Shown in pieces: positions 8,297-16,196 of a stretch of DNA of 64,000 nucleotides (position 1 is the first letter of the stretch; each line of letters starts with the position of its first letter). The position numbers and the translations under genes were made by a program. Below the pieces are notes generated by a model that worked only from the letters and a program-made list of their open reading frames with translations, did not search any database and had not been told where the DNA came from. This stretch comes from Dendrosporobacter quercicolus (GTDB lineage Bacteria > Bacillota > Negativicutes > DSM-1736 > Dendrosporobacteraceae). Location: contig NZ_FNHB01000008.1 of NCBI RefSeq assembly GCF_900104455.1, positions 62,001 through 126,000 on the forward strand, written 5' to 3'.

Positions 8297-9544
8297 ATGA
8301 TGGCAAGAAAGACGGGCTTACTGCTGCTGATTATTACACTGCTGCTGACTTCGGCGTCAGCAGCCGGTTCCCTGGTGAATATGAATGTAACCAATGGCGA
8401 GGTGCGGGATGTACTGACCGCTTTGGCTGCTGTCGGCGGCGTCAGCATTGTGGCTGATGATACGGTAAGCGGTAAAATCACCGTCCGGCTGAATGCTGTT
8501 CCCTTTGCCACAGCGCTGGATATTGTCACGAAAACCAAAGGCCTCAGCTATCAGCGCTTAGGCGATATCATCATTGTCGGCAGCCCGGAACAGCTGCAGC
8601 GCGGCTTTGGTGAAATTGCCATCTTCCGGCTGCAGTATGCTGAGGCTGCCGAGGCAGCGGGGCTGCTGGGCGTGGTGCTGGCCCGTCAGCCCGCCTCCGC
8701 CGGGGCGGCGCTTTCCCACCGGTTAAAGGTGGATGCGGCGACCAATTCTCTCATCTTTTCAGGTACGCCGGGCGAAACGGATCAGATTCGCCAGGTACTG
8801 GCCGCCATTGACATTCCCTGCCAGCAGGTTGTGCTGGAGGCCCAGGTTTTAGCAATCAATCGTGATGCTGCGAAAAGTCTGGGCGTGGAATGGGAATGGT
8901 CGAAGGGACCCAATTACCCGGACTACAGCAAACAGGATGACGGCTCCTGGAGGGTTGAGCGAAAAACAACGGCCGACAATGATAACATACCGGGAATCAT
9001 TCAGTTTGGCCGTACGCCGGAGGGTTTTTCTTATGAAATGTACTATCAATTTAAGATTAATGCCCTGGTGACTGAGGGTAAGGCCAGTGTTTTGGCTAAA
9101 CCGAAGATTATGACAATCAACGGCCGTGAAGCGGTGATCAATATCGGCGGCGAGCTGCCGGTGTCGGTAACGACAATTACCGATCATGCCACAACTGCGT
9201 CCGTTGAGTACAAGAATGCCGGAATTATCTTAAAGTATACGCCGCGGGTCAATGCTGACGGATATATCACCGCGACTGTACATACGGAGGTCAGCTCACC
9301 GGCCTATGTTCCTGAGTTAAAGGCTTATAAATTCAACAAGCGTTCCGCCAGCACCGAAGTACGGCTTAAGGATGGAGAGACAATGGTGATCGGCGGGCTG
9401 ATCGGCAAAGATGAATTTTCATCAATGCGCAAGGTCCCGTTGTTAGGTGATCTGCCGGTGATTGGAGCATTGTTCCGCAGTGTTGGCAATTCGCAGAACG
9501 AATCGGAAGTGGTCATTTTCTTAACAGCGCACATCGTGAAATAA
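8297..9544 (+). CDS. secretin (PilQ/GspD family) outer-membrane channel protein
   Basis: A signal peptide (GLLLLIITLLLTSASAAG) is followed by an STN/secretin N-terminal fold (VTNGEVRDVLTALAAVGGVS), an N1-type domain (IFRLQYAEAAEAAGLL ... DAATNSLIFSGTPGE) and the secretin barrel core from about residue 175 to the end. Late signatures are LKDGETMVIGGLI and VPLLGDLPVIGALFR. At 415 residues it is short for PilQ. A secretin needs an outer membrane, so this is direct evidence for a diderm envelope. No PilMNO or ATPase genes follow; the operon instead continues with a response regulator. Confidence 0.9.
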   Translation: MMARKTGLLLLIITLLLTSASAAGSLVNMNVTNGEVRDVLTALAAVGGVSIVADDTVSGKITVRLNAVPFATALDIVTKTKGLSYQRLGDIIIVGSPEQLQRGFGEIAIFRLQYAEAAEAAGLLGVVLARQPASAGAALSHRLKVDAATNSLIFSGTPGETDQIRQVLAAIDIPCQQVVLEAQVLAINRDAAKSLGVEWEWSKGPNYPDYSKQDDGSWRVERKTTADNDNIPGIIQFGRTPEGFSYEMYYQFKINALVTEGKASVLAKPKIMTINGREAVINIGGELPVSVTTITDHATTASVEYKNAGIILKYTPRVNADGYITATVHTEVSSPAYVPELKAYKFNKRSASTEVRLKDGETMVIGGLIGKDEFSSMRKVPLLGDLPVIGALFRSVGNSQNESEVVIFLTAHIVK

Positions 9545-9561
9545 AAAGGGGGGAACGGTCA

Positions 9562-10233
9562 ATGCCCATTAATGTTCTGATCGCTGACGATCATATGCTG
9601 TTGCGCAAAGGAATTAGGAATGTACTAGAATTTGAAAAAGATTTGACCGTTATTGGTGAGGCTGAAGACGGTGAAGCGGCGGTGGAATTGTCCTTGCAGT
9701 TAAGGCCTGATATCCTGTTGCTGGATATCAACATGCCGCGCCTGAACGGGCTGGAAGTTACGAAAAAGCTGCGTACCGCCAACAAAAAAATTAAGGTTTT
9801 AATATTGACCATCCATGATGATGAACACTATGTCATTGAAGTGATCAAGTCCGGCGCAGCGGGCTATCTGTTAAAGGATGTTGAACCAAGCATGCTGGTT
9901 AAGGCGATCCGGACCGTTTTTGATGGTGAAACCTTTATCTATCCGACGCTGGCCACCAGGCTGTTTGGTGAAATCAACCGCCGGGAGGAACGCAAGCAGG
10001 AAGTTGTTTCGATGCTGGAGCGGCGCAAGGAGGAACGGTTAACCTACCGCGAAATTGAAGTAATGGAACTAATCTGTAAGGGACTGAGCAATCATGACAT
10101 TGCCAAGCAGCTGTTTTTGAGTGAGAAAACGGTAAAGAACCATCTGACCAATATTTTCCGGAAAATCAATGTCAGTGACCGGACGCAGGCGGTTATTTAC
10201 GCCGTGAAAAACAGGATTGTATTTTTAGAGTAA
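9562..10233 (+). CDS. NarL/FixJ-family response regulator
   Basis: The receiver domain (residues 1-120) has the acidic pair (ADDHMLLRKG), the phospho-acceptor aspartate in PDILLLDINMPRLNG, the conserved threonine (ILTIHDD) and lysine (LLKDVEPS). A LuxR-type HTH (LTYREIEVMELICKGLSN ... LSEKTVKNHLTNIFRKI) ends the protein. RBS AAAGGGGGGAA is strong. It lies 17 bases after the secretin gene, suggesting it is transcribed with the pilus-type genes. No sensor kinase is adjacent, so the signal is unknown. Confidence 0.93.
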   Translation: MPINVLIADDHMLLRKGIRNVLEFEKDLTVIGEAEDGEAAVELSLQLRPDILLLDINMPRLNGLEVTKKLRTANKKIKVLILTIHDDEHYVIEVIKSGAAGYLLKDVEPSMLVKAIRTVFDGETFIYPTLATRLFGEINRREERKQEVVSMLERRKEERLTYREIEVMELICKGLSNHDIAKQLFLSEKTVKNHLTNIFRKINVSDRTQAVIYAVKNRIVFLE

Positions 10234-10281
10234 CCGGAAGCTGCCGGCCGGCGTATAATATTCTATCCCAGGTAAAGGGGG

Positions 10282-10767
10282 GTGGATATTTTGGTTTTTA
10301 CTTATACCGCCAGCGTTTTTTTAGTGGCCTTGGCGATGTTTGGCAGCTGGTGTTTGCTTAAGGAGCTGTGGGGCTGTCTGCTCAGGCCGGGTTTAATGCG
10401 GCTGCCAAGCGTCACCTTTCTCATTATGGTTAAAAATATTGAACAGGATGTCGAGATCATGCTGCGCCACCTGATCCGGCAAATTGAAGATACCGGCACA
10501 GACTGTGATGTTGTGGTGGTGGATTGCAACTCGGACGATCTGACGGGAAGTATTTTAAACAGGCTGGCTGTTGAGCTGCCGGGGATCGTAATTTGCAGCG
10601 CCGTCGCTCCGGTCCGGTCGCTGGCGGCTGGTATTCCGCTCTGCCGGGGCGCTGTCATTCACGTGCTGGATACGGTTCACCGGTTGAATTGCGACGAATT
10701 TATGGTTACTGTCTGCAGCTTGCTGCAGCGGGACAGTCTGGAAATAGCCGTAAGGCAGCGCAGCTAG
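10282..10767 (+). CDS. small membrane protein with truncated GT2-like domain
   Basis: The 161-residue product starts with GTG after AAAGGGGGGTG. It has one N-terminal membrane helix (VFTYTASVFLVALAMFGSW) and then PSVTFLIMVKNIEQDVEIML and DVVVVDCNSDDLTGSILN. This is the beta-strand/aspartate pattern of the first half of a family 2 glycosyltransferase fold. The downstream catalytic half (DxD and acceptor regions) is missing, so activity is doubtful. It is the last rightward gene of the secretin operon and converges with the next gene 17 bases away. It may be a degenerate or regulatory paralogue. Confidence 0.6.
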   Translation: MDILVFTYTASVFLVALAMFGSWCLLKELWGCLLRPGLMRLPSVTFLIMVKNIEQDVEIMLRHLIRQIEDTGTDCDVVVVDCNSDDLTGSILNRLAVELPGIVICSAVAPVRSLAAGIPLCRGAVIHVLDTVHRLNCDEFMVTVCSLLQRDSLEIAVRQRS

Positions 10768-10784
10768 TCCTGATTGGCGCAGTA

Positions 10785-11357
10785 CTAGCGGCCGCGTTTC
10801 AGGTTCAGCAAATCATAGATAACGTCAATGATTTTTGTGGCGATTCCGGCAATTGCCGCATAGCTGGCCGGACTATCGGTAAGTTCAGGGCTGAGTACCA
10901 AATGATGTAGCGCCAGGCGGGCGTGCTGCAGCTGTTTGTTCACTGTCGCCGGCGACCAGAGCACCGGCAGTTCAGCGCCGCCGGTCAGCTGCAGGGTGGA
11001 ACGGTAAGGCTTGTTTGCCGTGCTTTTCACCCCGGTGACCGCATGCATATTGACGTAGCCGGTGCTGGTGTCGCCGGCTACTCTTGGTTTTCTGACTTTA
11101 AGCGGAACCAGGACAAGACCCGGAGCCAGCAGCAGCGGCTGCAGGATGGCCCGGTTGGTAAGTTTGGCCGTGCGGGCTTTGAGGGCCGGCAGATCGGTGG
11201 ACGAGCTGCGGGCCAGCCGTTTGATGAGGGTGCGGACATTGTTGTCAACAGCGGAGGTCAGTCCGTCGGTGGAGATGATGGCGGACTGATCGCCAAACGG
11301 CGAATAACTGGGAACAATGGCCGCAATGTGTTCATAAGCAGGCAGACGGTAAGACAC
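10785..11357 (-). CDS. unrecognised protein with weak ComK-like pattern
   Basis: Start GTG 11357 is preceded by AAAGGTGGTG at good spacing. The 190 residues show no signal peptide or membrane helix. The order of elements (a strand-rich region with TAKLTNRAILQPLLLAPG, a VPLKVRKP segment, TGYVNMHAVTGVKS, then STLQLTGGAELPV and a short helix) resembles by eye the competence regulator ComK (192 residues). Identity is low and this is only a suggestion. The opposite strand is also open for 175 residues, but that frame lacks a ribosome site. The neighbouring secretin/pilus-like genes make a competence link possible. Confidence 0.55.
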   Translation of the reverse strand: MSYRLPAYEHIAAIVPSYSPFGDQSAIISTDGLTSAVDNNVRTLIKRLARSSSTDLPALKARTAKLTNRAILQPLLLAPGLVLVPLKVRKPRVAGDTSTGYVNMHAVTGVKSTANKPYRSTLQLTGGAELPVLWSPATVNKQLQHARLALHHLVLSPELTDSPASYAAIAGIATKIIDVIYDLLNLKRGR

Positions 11358-11560
11358 ATTGACACCACCTTTTTGAACCGGTGTTCGCTAGCCAGTATAT
11401 GTAGGGGAAGCCGTAGGTATGATGAAAATTTTGTTTTAAAATTTTGCTAAACGCGCCAGGTAGGTTTAATGTCGGCAGGAAAATTAATATTATTGACGAA
11501 ACAGGTAATAATATCCTAAGAATAATGGTAAGATTGTTGATTTACAAAGGAGGAATGCAT

Positions 11561-11902
11561 GTGGCATATGGAAAACCGGAATCAGACAGTGTTCAGGCTT
11601 CTCAGCTCGAGCAGCTGCTTATTTGGCTGCGTGAGGATTTAATGGGCGAATTACAGGCAATCAATCAGTACCAGGCGCATATTGACAATATTGATAATGC
11701 TGAAGTAAAAGACCTGCTGGCGCATATCCGCGACGACGAGAAAGAACATGTCGCTGAAATTACGCATCTTATTTCCCGGATTGATGCGATTCAACGGGAA
11801 AAATTCCTGGAAGACCACACGGTGGAAGGCGACGAACGGGTTGTCAGCGGGGAGCCGGATAACCGGGTACCTACCGTGGGCAGCATGTTTGGTCAAAAAT
11901 AA
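11561..11902 (+). CDS. encapsulated ferritin-like cargo protein (EncFtn)
   Basis: The frame is open from 11444, but AAAGGAGG at 11546-11553 is placed for GTG 11561, giving 113 residues. Two helices contain GELQAINQYQAHID and DDEKEHVAEITHLISRID. Glu30, Glu60 and His63 have the spacing of the iron ligands Glu32, Glu62 and His65 known for Rhodospirillum rubrum EncFtn. The acidic linker is followed by the C-terminal tail VPTVGSMFGQK, a typical encapsulin targeting peptide. The encapsulin gene follows at 11938. The pair should oxidise Fe2+ and store iron inside a protein nanocompartment. Confidence 0.93.
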   Translation: MAYGKPESDSVQASQLEQLLIWLREDLMGELQAINQYQAHIDNIDNAEVKDLLAHIRDDEKEHVAEITHLISRIDAIQREKFLEDHTVEGDERVVSGEPDNRVPTVGSMFGQK

Positions 11903-11937
11903 CCGCTGGTAACCAGTTTTTTTAGGAGGGATTTATT

Positions 11938-12774
11938 GTGGACTTTTTAGATCGCAACGCTGCGCCGCTGAATGAAGGCGAATGGCAGCGTATTGATGAA
12001 GCTGTTGTCAGCACTGCCCGCCGTACCTTGGTAGCCCGGCGGATCATTGATGTCCTGGGACCGCTTGGTTCGGGCGTGTATAGCATTCCTTACTCGGTCT
12101 TTAGCGGAAAATCCCCGACAGGAATTGATATGGTTGGGGAAAATGAAGAATTTGTCGTTGAAGCCAGCCGGCGGGCGACGATTAATTTACCTATTTTGTA
12201 TAAAGATTTTAAAATTATGTGGCGGGATGTTGAAGCTGACCGGCATTTGGGCTTGCCGATTGATGTAAGCACTGCCGCCGTTGCCGGCAACTTTGTCGCT
12301 GTGCAGGAAGATCATCTGATTTTTAACGGCAATGTCGAATTGGGGCATGATGGCCTGTTTACTGTAAAAGACCGTCAGACTGTAGCGATCAGTGACTGGA
12401 ATGAAACCGGCGCCGCTCTGGCCGATGTGGTCAAGGCAGTCGGTGCTTTAAGTCAGGCTGGTCATTACGGGCCTTATGCCATGGTAGTAAGCCCCGTGCT
12501 GTTTGGCCGGATGATCAGAGTGTTTGGCAATACCGGCATGCTCGAGCTTGATCAGGTCAAAGCGCTCATCACCGGCGGGGTTCATTACTCTAATGTCATC
12601 GGCGGTTCCAAGGCCGTAGTGGTCGCCACCGGCTCGCAAAACCTCAATCTCGCCCTGGGTCAGGATATGGTAACCGCCTACATGGGTCCGACCAGCATGA
12701 ATCATGTATTCCGCGTACTGGAAACAGCAGCTCTCCTGGTACGCCGTCCGGACGCCATCTGTACAATCGAATAA
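11938..12774 (+). CDS. encapsulin shell protein (family 1)
   Basis: The 278-residue protein matches the HK97-fold encapsulin family: MDFLDRNAAPLNEGEWQRID at the N-terminus, where cargo peptides dock, RRIIDVLGPLGSGVYSIPY and the late segment AYMGPTSMNHVFRVLETAAL. The length is that of T=1 60-mers. It self-assembles in the cytoplasm around the ferritin-like cargo encoded 35 bases upstream, and the TTTTAGGAGGG ribosome site is strong, fitting a high shell-to-cargo ratio. A hairpin terminator ends the operon. Confidence 0.95.
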   Translation: MDFLDRNAAPLNEGEWQRIDEAVVSTARRTLVARRIIDVLGPLGSGVYSIPYSVFSGKSPTGIDMVGENEEFVVEASRRATINLPILYKDFKIMWRDVEADRHLGLPIDVSTAAVAGNFVAVQEDHLIFNGNVELGHDGLFTVKDRQTVAISDWNETGAALADVVKAVGALSQAGHYGPYAMVVSPVLFGRMIRVFGNTGMLELDQVKALITGGVHYSNVIGGSKAVVVATGSQNLNLALGQDMVTAYMGPTSMNHVFRVLETAALLVRRPDAICTIE

Positions 12775-12785
12775 CCTATTGCAAT

Positions 12786-12814
12786 AAAGCGCGATTAGCT
12801 ATCGCGCTTTTTTT
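12786..12814 (+). terminator. terminator after the encapsulin operon
   Basis: AAAGCGCGAT (12786-12795) pairs perfectly with ATCGCGCTTT (12801-12810), five-base loop, followed by further T residues. Confidence 0.9.
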
Positions 12815-12823
12815 ATTGTATAA

Positions 12824-12856
12824 TTGAACCACAGAGGACACGGAGGACACAGAGGG
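12824..12856 (+). repeat. CACAGAGG-type repeat, left arm of the GxxExxY element
   Basis: The sequence TTGAACCACAGAGGACACGG and its continuation is built of GAGGACAC-like units. It is the inverse of the arm at 13293-13324, so the GxxExxY gene sits between inverted repeats. The in-frame TTG at 12824 would translate this repeat as NHRGHGGHRG; the true start is probably later. Confidence 0.85.
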
Positions 12857-12871
12857 TTTAGGGGAGTAATG

Positions 12872-13258
12872 ATGGATAAGCGGTTAGATGAACGTATGGA
12901 TAGTTTAACTGGTCGTGTTATTGGAGCTGCTTTAGAAGTACATAGTATTTTAGGGCCTGGGTATTTGGAAAGCATCTATGAGGAAGCTTTGGCTAGGGAA
13001 TTTAACATATGTGGAATTGCGTATGAAAGGCAAAAGCCTGTTGCAATCGATTACAAAGGCTATGCGGTGGGAGCGGGACGGCTTGATTTTTTAATTGAAC
13101 ACAAAGTTATCCTGGAACTAAAAGCAGTTGAATCAATTGCGGCCATTCATACGGCGCAGATATTATCCTACTTAAAAATGACCGGGCTAAGAGTTGGTAT
13201 GATTATCAATTTTAATGTGACAAGTTTACGCAGCGGTATCAAACGAATAATAAAATAA
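12872..13258 (+). CDS. GxxExxY family protein
   Basis: The 128-residue protein has the family signature GYLESIY inside HSILGPGYLESIYEEAL, followed by the nuclease-like core YERQKPVAIDYKG, GAGRLDFLIEHKVILELKA and HTAQILSYLKMTGLRVG. The D-x-ELK arrangement resembles PD-(D/E)XK folds; a nuclease function is inference. ATG 12872 (or 12869) follows GGGGAG; upstream in-frame TTG lies in repeat DNA. These genes are typically scattered between inverted repeats in anaerobe genomes, as here. Confidence 0.88.
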   Translation: MDKRLDERMDSLTGRVIGAALEVHSILGPGYLESIYEEALAREFNICGIAYERQKPVAIDYKGYAVGAGRLDFLIEHKVILELKAVESIAAIHTAQILSYLKMTGLRVGMIINFNVTSLRSGIKRIIK

Positions 13259-13264
13259 CCTTTC

Positions 13265-13285
13265 CTGAGCGATAACATCGCTCAG
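13265..13285 (+). other. hairpin downstream of the GxxExxY gene
   Basis: CTGAGCGAT and ATCGCTCAG form a 9-bp perfect stem with a three-base loop. No T run follows, so it is not a standard terminator. It lies inside the repeat-bounded unit. Confidence 0.6.
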
Positions 13286-13292
13286 TCGTAAA

Positions 13293-13324
13293 CCTCTGTG
13301 CCCTCTGTGTACTCTGTGGTTCAA
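13293..13324 (-). repeat. CACAGAGG-type repeat, right arm of the GxxExxY element
   Basis: CCTCTGTGCCCTCTGTGTAC and following bases are the inverse of 12824-12856 with a few mismatches. It ends 24 bases before the ABC-F start and probably lies in that gene's leader. Confidence 0.85.
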
Positions 13325-13348
13325 TCGCATTTATTTTTTGAGGTGAGC

Positions 13349-15229
13349 ATGACATTGTTAAAAGTGGAAGGACTGTCGAAGGCCTTTGGGATAGAGACCT
13401 TGTTTAGCGGGGTCAGCTTTGAGGTGCGCCGGGGGGATAAGGTTGGGCTGATTGGCGCAAACGGTACGGGTAAGACGACCCTGATGCGCTGTCTGATGGG
13501 GCTGGAGCAGGCTGACGCCGGTACGATCGGGCTGCCGTCCGGCGGCAATATCGGCTATGTTGAGCAGGAGGCGGCCTTGGGAAACGGCTGCTTATATGAT
13601 GAATTATGTGTCGCCTTCCGGGATGTGCTGGCCTGGCAGGCGGAAATGAAGGAACTGGAGCAGGTGATTGCCGCCGAGCGGGACGAGGCTGCGCTGGAGG
13701 GGCTGATGAAGCAATACTCGGCTATTGTGGAGCGTTTTGAACGCGCCGGCGGCTATGCTTATGAGAGCACTGTCAAGCGGGTGGCGTTTGGCCTGGGCTT
13801 TGCCGAAGCCGATCTAACGCGTTCGGTCGCCGCTTTTTCCGGCGGCCAGAAAACCCGGATTTGTTTAGCCAAAGCGCTGATTCGCCAACCGGACTTTTTA
13901 TTTTTGGACGAACCCACCAACCACCTGGACATTGGCATGGTTGAGTGGCTGGAGGAGTTTCTGGCCGGTTATCCCGGCGGGGTGCTGGTTATTTCCCATG
14001 ACCGCTTTTTTCTGGATAAAGTCGCCGGGCGGATGCTTGAACTGGAAAACGGTACAGCTGCTGTTTACCACGGCAATTACACCAGGTATCTGGCCTTAAA
14101 GGCCGAGCGCCTGTCGGCTTTATCCGGCGCCTTCGCCAGACAGCAGCAAAAAATCGCCCAAACCGAGGAATATATCAGACGGTATAAGGCCGGTATTAAG
14201 TCCAAGCAGGCCCGGGGCCGGGAAAAACAACTGCAGCGGCTGGAGCGGATTGTGCTGCCGCCGGGCAGTGCCAGATTCAACTATTTTGCCTTTAATCCGC
14301 CCAGTGAATGCGCCGAACGGGTGGCTGAACTGGAGGACGCGGCGGCGGCGTATGGTTCCAGGACGATCTTTGAGCACCAGTCGCTGCTCATCCGGCGCGG
14401 TGACGGCATAGCTTTGGTTGGCCCCAACGGGGCTGGCAAAACAACCCTGCTCAAGCTGCTGATTGGCGAATTAACTCCCGCCGCCGGCAGGGTCAAACTG
14501 GGTAGCCGGGTGCGGCTTGGCTATTTTTCCCAGCAGCACGAAGGACTTAACTCCGCCAACCGGCTGCTTGATGAAATTATGCAGGAATATGGCTTGAGTG
14601 AGGAACGGGCCAGACATTATCTCGGCGCTTTTTTGTTCTGCGGCGACGAGGTGTTCAAGATTATCCGCGATTTAAGCGGCGGGGAAAAGTCGCGGCTGGC
14701 TTTTTTAAAGCTGATGCTGACCGGGGCCAATTTTCTGGTATTGGATGAACCGACCAATCATTTGGATATTCCGGCGAAAGAGGCGGTGGAAGAGGCGATC
14801 ATGGCCTTTCCCGGAACCTTTATTGCCGTATCGCATGACCGCTATTTTCTGGACAAGGTTGCCAACTGTGTGGTGGAGCTGGCTGACGGCTGTCTGGTGG
14901 AGTATGCCGGGAATTACAGCTACTACCGCGAGCGGCGGCAAGCGGCGCAAAAAGCCGTTCAACCGGCGGAAAGACCGCTGGACAAGGCCGCTGAGCCGGT
15001 GAGAAAAAGCAAGCCCCGCCAGCAAAGAGCGGGCGATAAAGAAAAGCTGGCCCAACGGCTGGAAGGCGAAATCGCCATGCTGGAAGCCGAACTGAAAGCG
15101 TTGGAATTCAGGCTCAATGATCCTGCCAGCCATGTCGATCCGTCGGTTAGCCAAAGCCTTGCCGATGAACATCTGCGGGTACAGGCCGCGCTTGAGGCCA
15201 AGTACAATGACTGGCTGGAACTGCAGTAG
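13349..15229 (+). CDS. ABC-F family ATP-binding protein
   Basis: Two ABC modules lack membrane segments. The first (residues about 1-240) has Walker A GANGTGKTT, signature SGGQKTRICLAKAL and Walker B FLFLDEPTNHLD. The second (about 310-520) has GPNGAGKTT, LSGGEKSRLAFLKL and FLVLDEPTNHLDI. A charged helical linker joins them, and a C-terminal coiled coil (about 555-626) ends the protein, the layout of Uup/YdiF-like ABC-F factors acting on ribosomes. The start ATG 13349 is chosen for GAGGTGAG; the frame extends to 13298 through repeat DNA. Antibiotic resistance cannot be predicted. Confidence 0.93.
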   Translation: MTLLKVEGLSKAFGIETLFSGVSFEVRRGDKVGLIGANGTGKTTLMRCLMGLEQADAGTIGLPSGGNIGYVEQEAALGNGCLYDELCVAFRDVLAWQAEMKELEQVIAAERDEAALEGLMKQYSAIVERFERAGGYAYESTVKRVAFGLGFAEADLTRSVAAFSGGQKTRICLAKALIRQPDFLFLDEPTNHLDIGMVEWLEEFLAGYPGGVLVISHDRFFLDKVAGRMLELENGTAAVYHGNYTRYLALKAERLSALSGAFARQQQKIAQTEEYIRRYKAGIKSKQARGREKQLQRLERIVLPPGSARFNYFAFNPPSECAERVAELEDAAAAYGSRTIFEHQSLLIRRGDGIALVGPNGAGKTTLLKLLIGELTPAAGRVKLGSRVRLGYFSQQHEGLNSANRLLDEIMQEYGLSEERARHYLGAFLFCGDEVFKIIRDLSGGEKSRLAFLKLMLTGANFLVLDEPTNHLDIPAKEAVEEAIMAFPGTFIAVSHDRYFLDKVANCVVELADGCLVEYAGNYSYYRERRQAAQKAVQPAERPLDKAAEPVRKSKPRQQRAGDKEKLAQRLEGEIAMLEAELKALEFRLNDPASHVDPSVSQSLADEHLRVQAALEAKYNDWLELQ

Positions 15230-15244
15230 CCCAAATATAATATC

Positions 15245-15329
15245 AACCACAGAGTACCCGGAGGACACAGAGGGTACGATATATTAATTTAGCAGTACCT
15301 CAGTGAACTCTGTGTCCTCTGTGGTTCAA
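15245..15329. repeat. gene-less CACAGAGG inverted-repeat element
   Basis: AACCACAGAGTACCCGGAGG (15245 on, continuing to 15277) is inverted as GAACTCTGTGTCCTCTGTGG plus TTCAA at 15305-15329. Only about 27 bases lie between the arms. It matches the arms of the GxxExxY unit 2 kb upstream and looks like an empty or miniature form of the same element. Confidence 0.85.
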
Positions 15330-15436
15330 ATAACGTTATAAGTAAAGCCGGCTGGCGCGTTGAGTTGCGCTCAGCCGGCTTTTGCCGTTTAGGGGAGCCG
15401 GTGGTAAATTAATGATCAGAGAGGAGGTGATGACTG

Positions 15437-15661
15437 ATGGCAGTGATAAAAATACCGCAAAGCTCCCGGTTAATTATTAAGGTGCAAACCGGAGTCAACA
15501 CCAGCGGCAATGCCGTTTACCGGCAGCGCTCCTTCAATAACCTGAAGGCTGATGCGGCAGATGCCGATATTCATGCCGTCGGGCTGGCTTTGGCCGGTTT
15601 ACAGGTGTATCCGGTTACCGCTGTTGGGCGTATTGATGATGTCGAACTGGTTGAACAGTAA
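15437..15661 (+). CDS. DUF1659 family protein
   Basis: A 74-residue protein with ATG after GAGGAGGTGATGACTG. The pattern VQTGVNTSGNAVYRQRSFNN followed by VGLALAGLQVYPV and a short beta end is that of DUF1659. These proteins occur beside DUF2922 and YvrJ genes in spore-forming Firmicutes, as here; their biochemical function is unknown. Confidence 0.85.
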   Translation: MAVIKIPQSSRLIIKVQTGVNTSGNAVYRQRSFNNLKADAADADIHAVGLALAGLQVYPVTAVGRIDDVELVEQ

Positions 15662-15702
15662 AACGCGGTCGGCAGCAACCGAGAAGAAAGGAGGCAGCGC
15701 TT

Positions 15703-15915
15703 ATGACGAAAACGTTGGAACTGGTCTTTCAGAGTGCGGCGGGCAAAGAAGTTACCCTGAATTTGGCCGATCCCCAGGAAGGCCTGACCAAAGCCGTCGT
15801 TGATGCGGTGATGGCTGAAATCATCAGCCGGAATATCTTTATCACCGCAACCGGTGAATTGACGCAAATCGTCGAGGCCCGGATCAAAACGACTGAAGCC
15901 GTCGTATTGGCGTAA
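15703..15915 (+). CDS. DUF2922 family protein
   Basis: A 70-residue protein: TLELVFQSAAGKEVTLNLAD, then VVDAVMAEIISRNIF and a beta hairpin ending in EARIKTTEAVVLA, the DUF2922 pattern. It follows the DUF1659 gene by 41 bases with AAAGGAGG as ribosome site. Function unknown; the three-gene cassette is likely cotranscribed. Confidence 0.87.
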   Translation: MTKTLELVFQSAAGKEVTLNLADPQEGLTKAVVDAVMAEIISRNIFITATGELTQIVEARIKTTEAVVLA

Positions 15916-15939
15916 TCCAGGGATAAGGAGGCAGGCTGG

Positions 15940-16083
15940 ATGGAACAAATGCTGGACTATGCGGTAAATTACGGCTTTGCTATGGCTGTCGCGGTTTATC
16001 TGTTGGTGCGCATGGAAGGCCGGCTGGATCAGCTGACGGTCAGCATTAACGAGCTCAGCAAGGCCATCACCGCTAAATTGTAA
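15940..16083 (+). CDS. YvrJ family small membrane protein
   Basis: ATG 15940 after AAGGAGGCAG opens a 47-residue frame: a hydrophobic helix (YAVNYGFAMAVAVYLLVRM) followed by EGRLDQLTVSINELSKAI. The short membrane helix followed by an amphipathic coil is the YvrJ pattern. It completes the DUF1659-DUF2922-YvrJ cassette, 24 bases after the DUF2922 gene. Function unknown. Confidence 0.85.
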   Translation: MEQMLDYAVNYGFAMAVAVYLLVRMEGRLDQLTVSINELSKAITAKL

Positions 16084-16098
16084 AACATAAGCAGCCGG

Positions 16099-16196
16099 TT
16101 GAACCGCAAAGTACACAAAGGGTTCTCAAAAATTCCCGGGCGCGATCATAATCGCGCCTTGGTTTTTTGCGTCCCCTTTGCGTCCTTTGCGGTTCA
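16099..16196. repeat. third inverted-repeat element, AACCGCAAAG variant
   Basis: TTGAACCGCAAAGTACACAA (16099 on) is mirrored by CCCCTTTGCGTCCTTTGCGG (about 16173-16192) followed by TTCA. The arms enclose a GC-rich hairpin (GGCGCGAT/AATCGCGCC, about 16139-16157) with a T run that could serve as a terminator. The right arm overlaps the stop codon of the TSCPD gene. It is a diverged relative of the elements at 12824 and 15245. Confidence 0.8.

Noticed and set aside
10923-11450. Rightward 175-residue frame opposite the ComK-like gene
   Set aside because: No ribosome site and low-complexity Gly/Arg/Gln composition; the leftward frame has GTG with AAAGGTGGTG.
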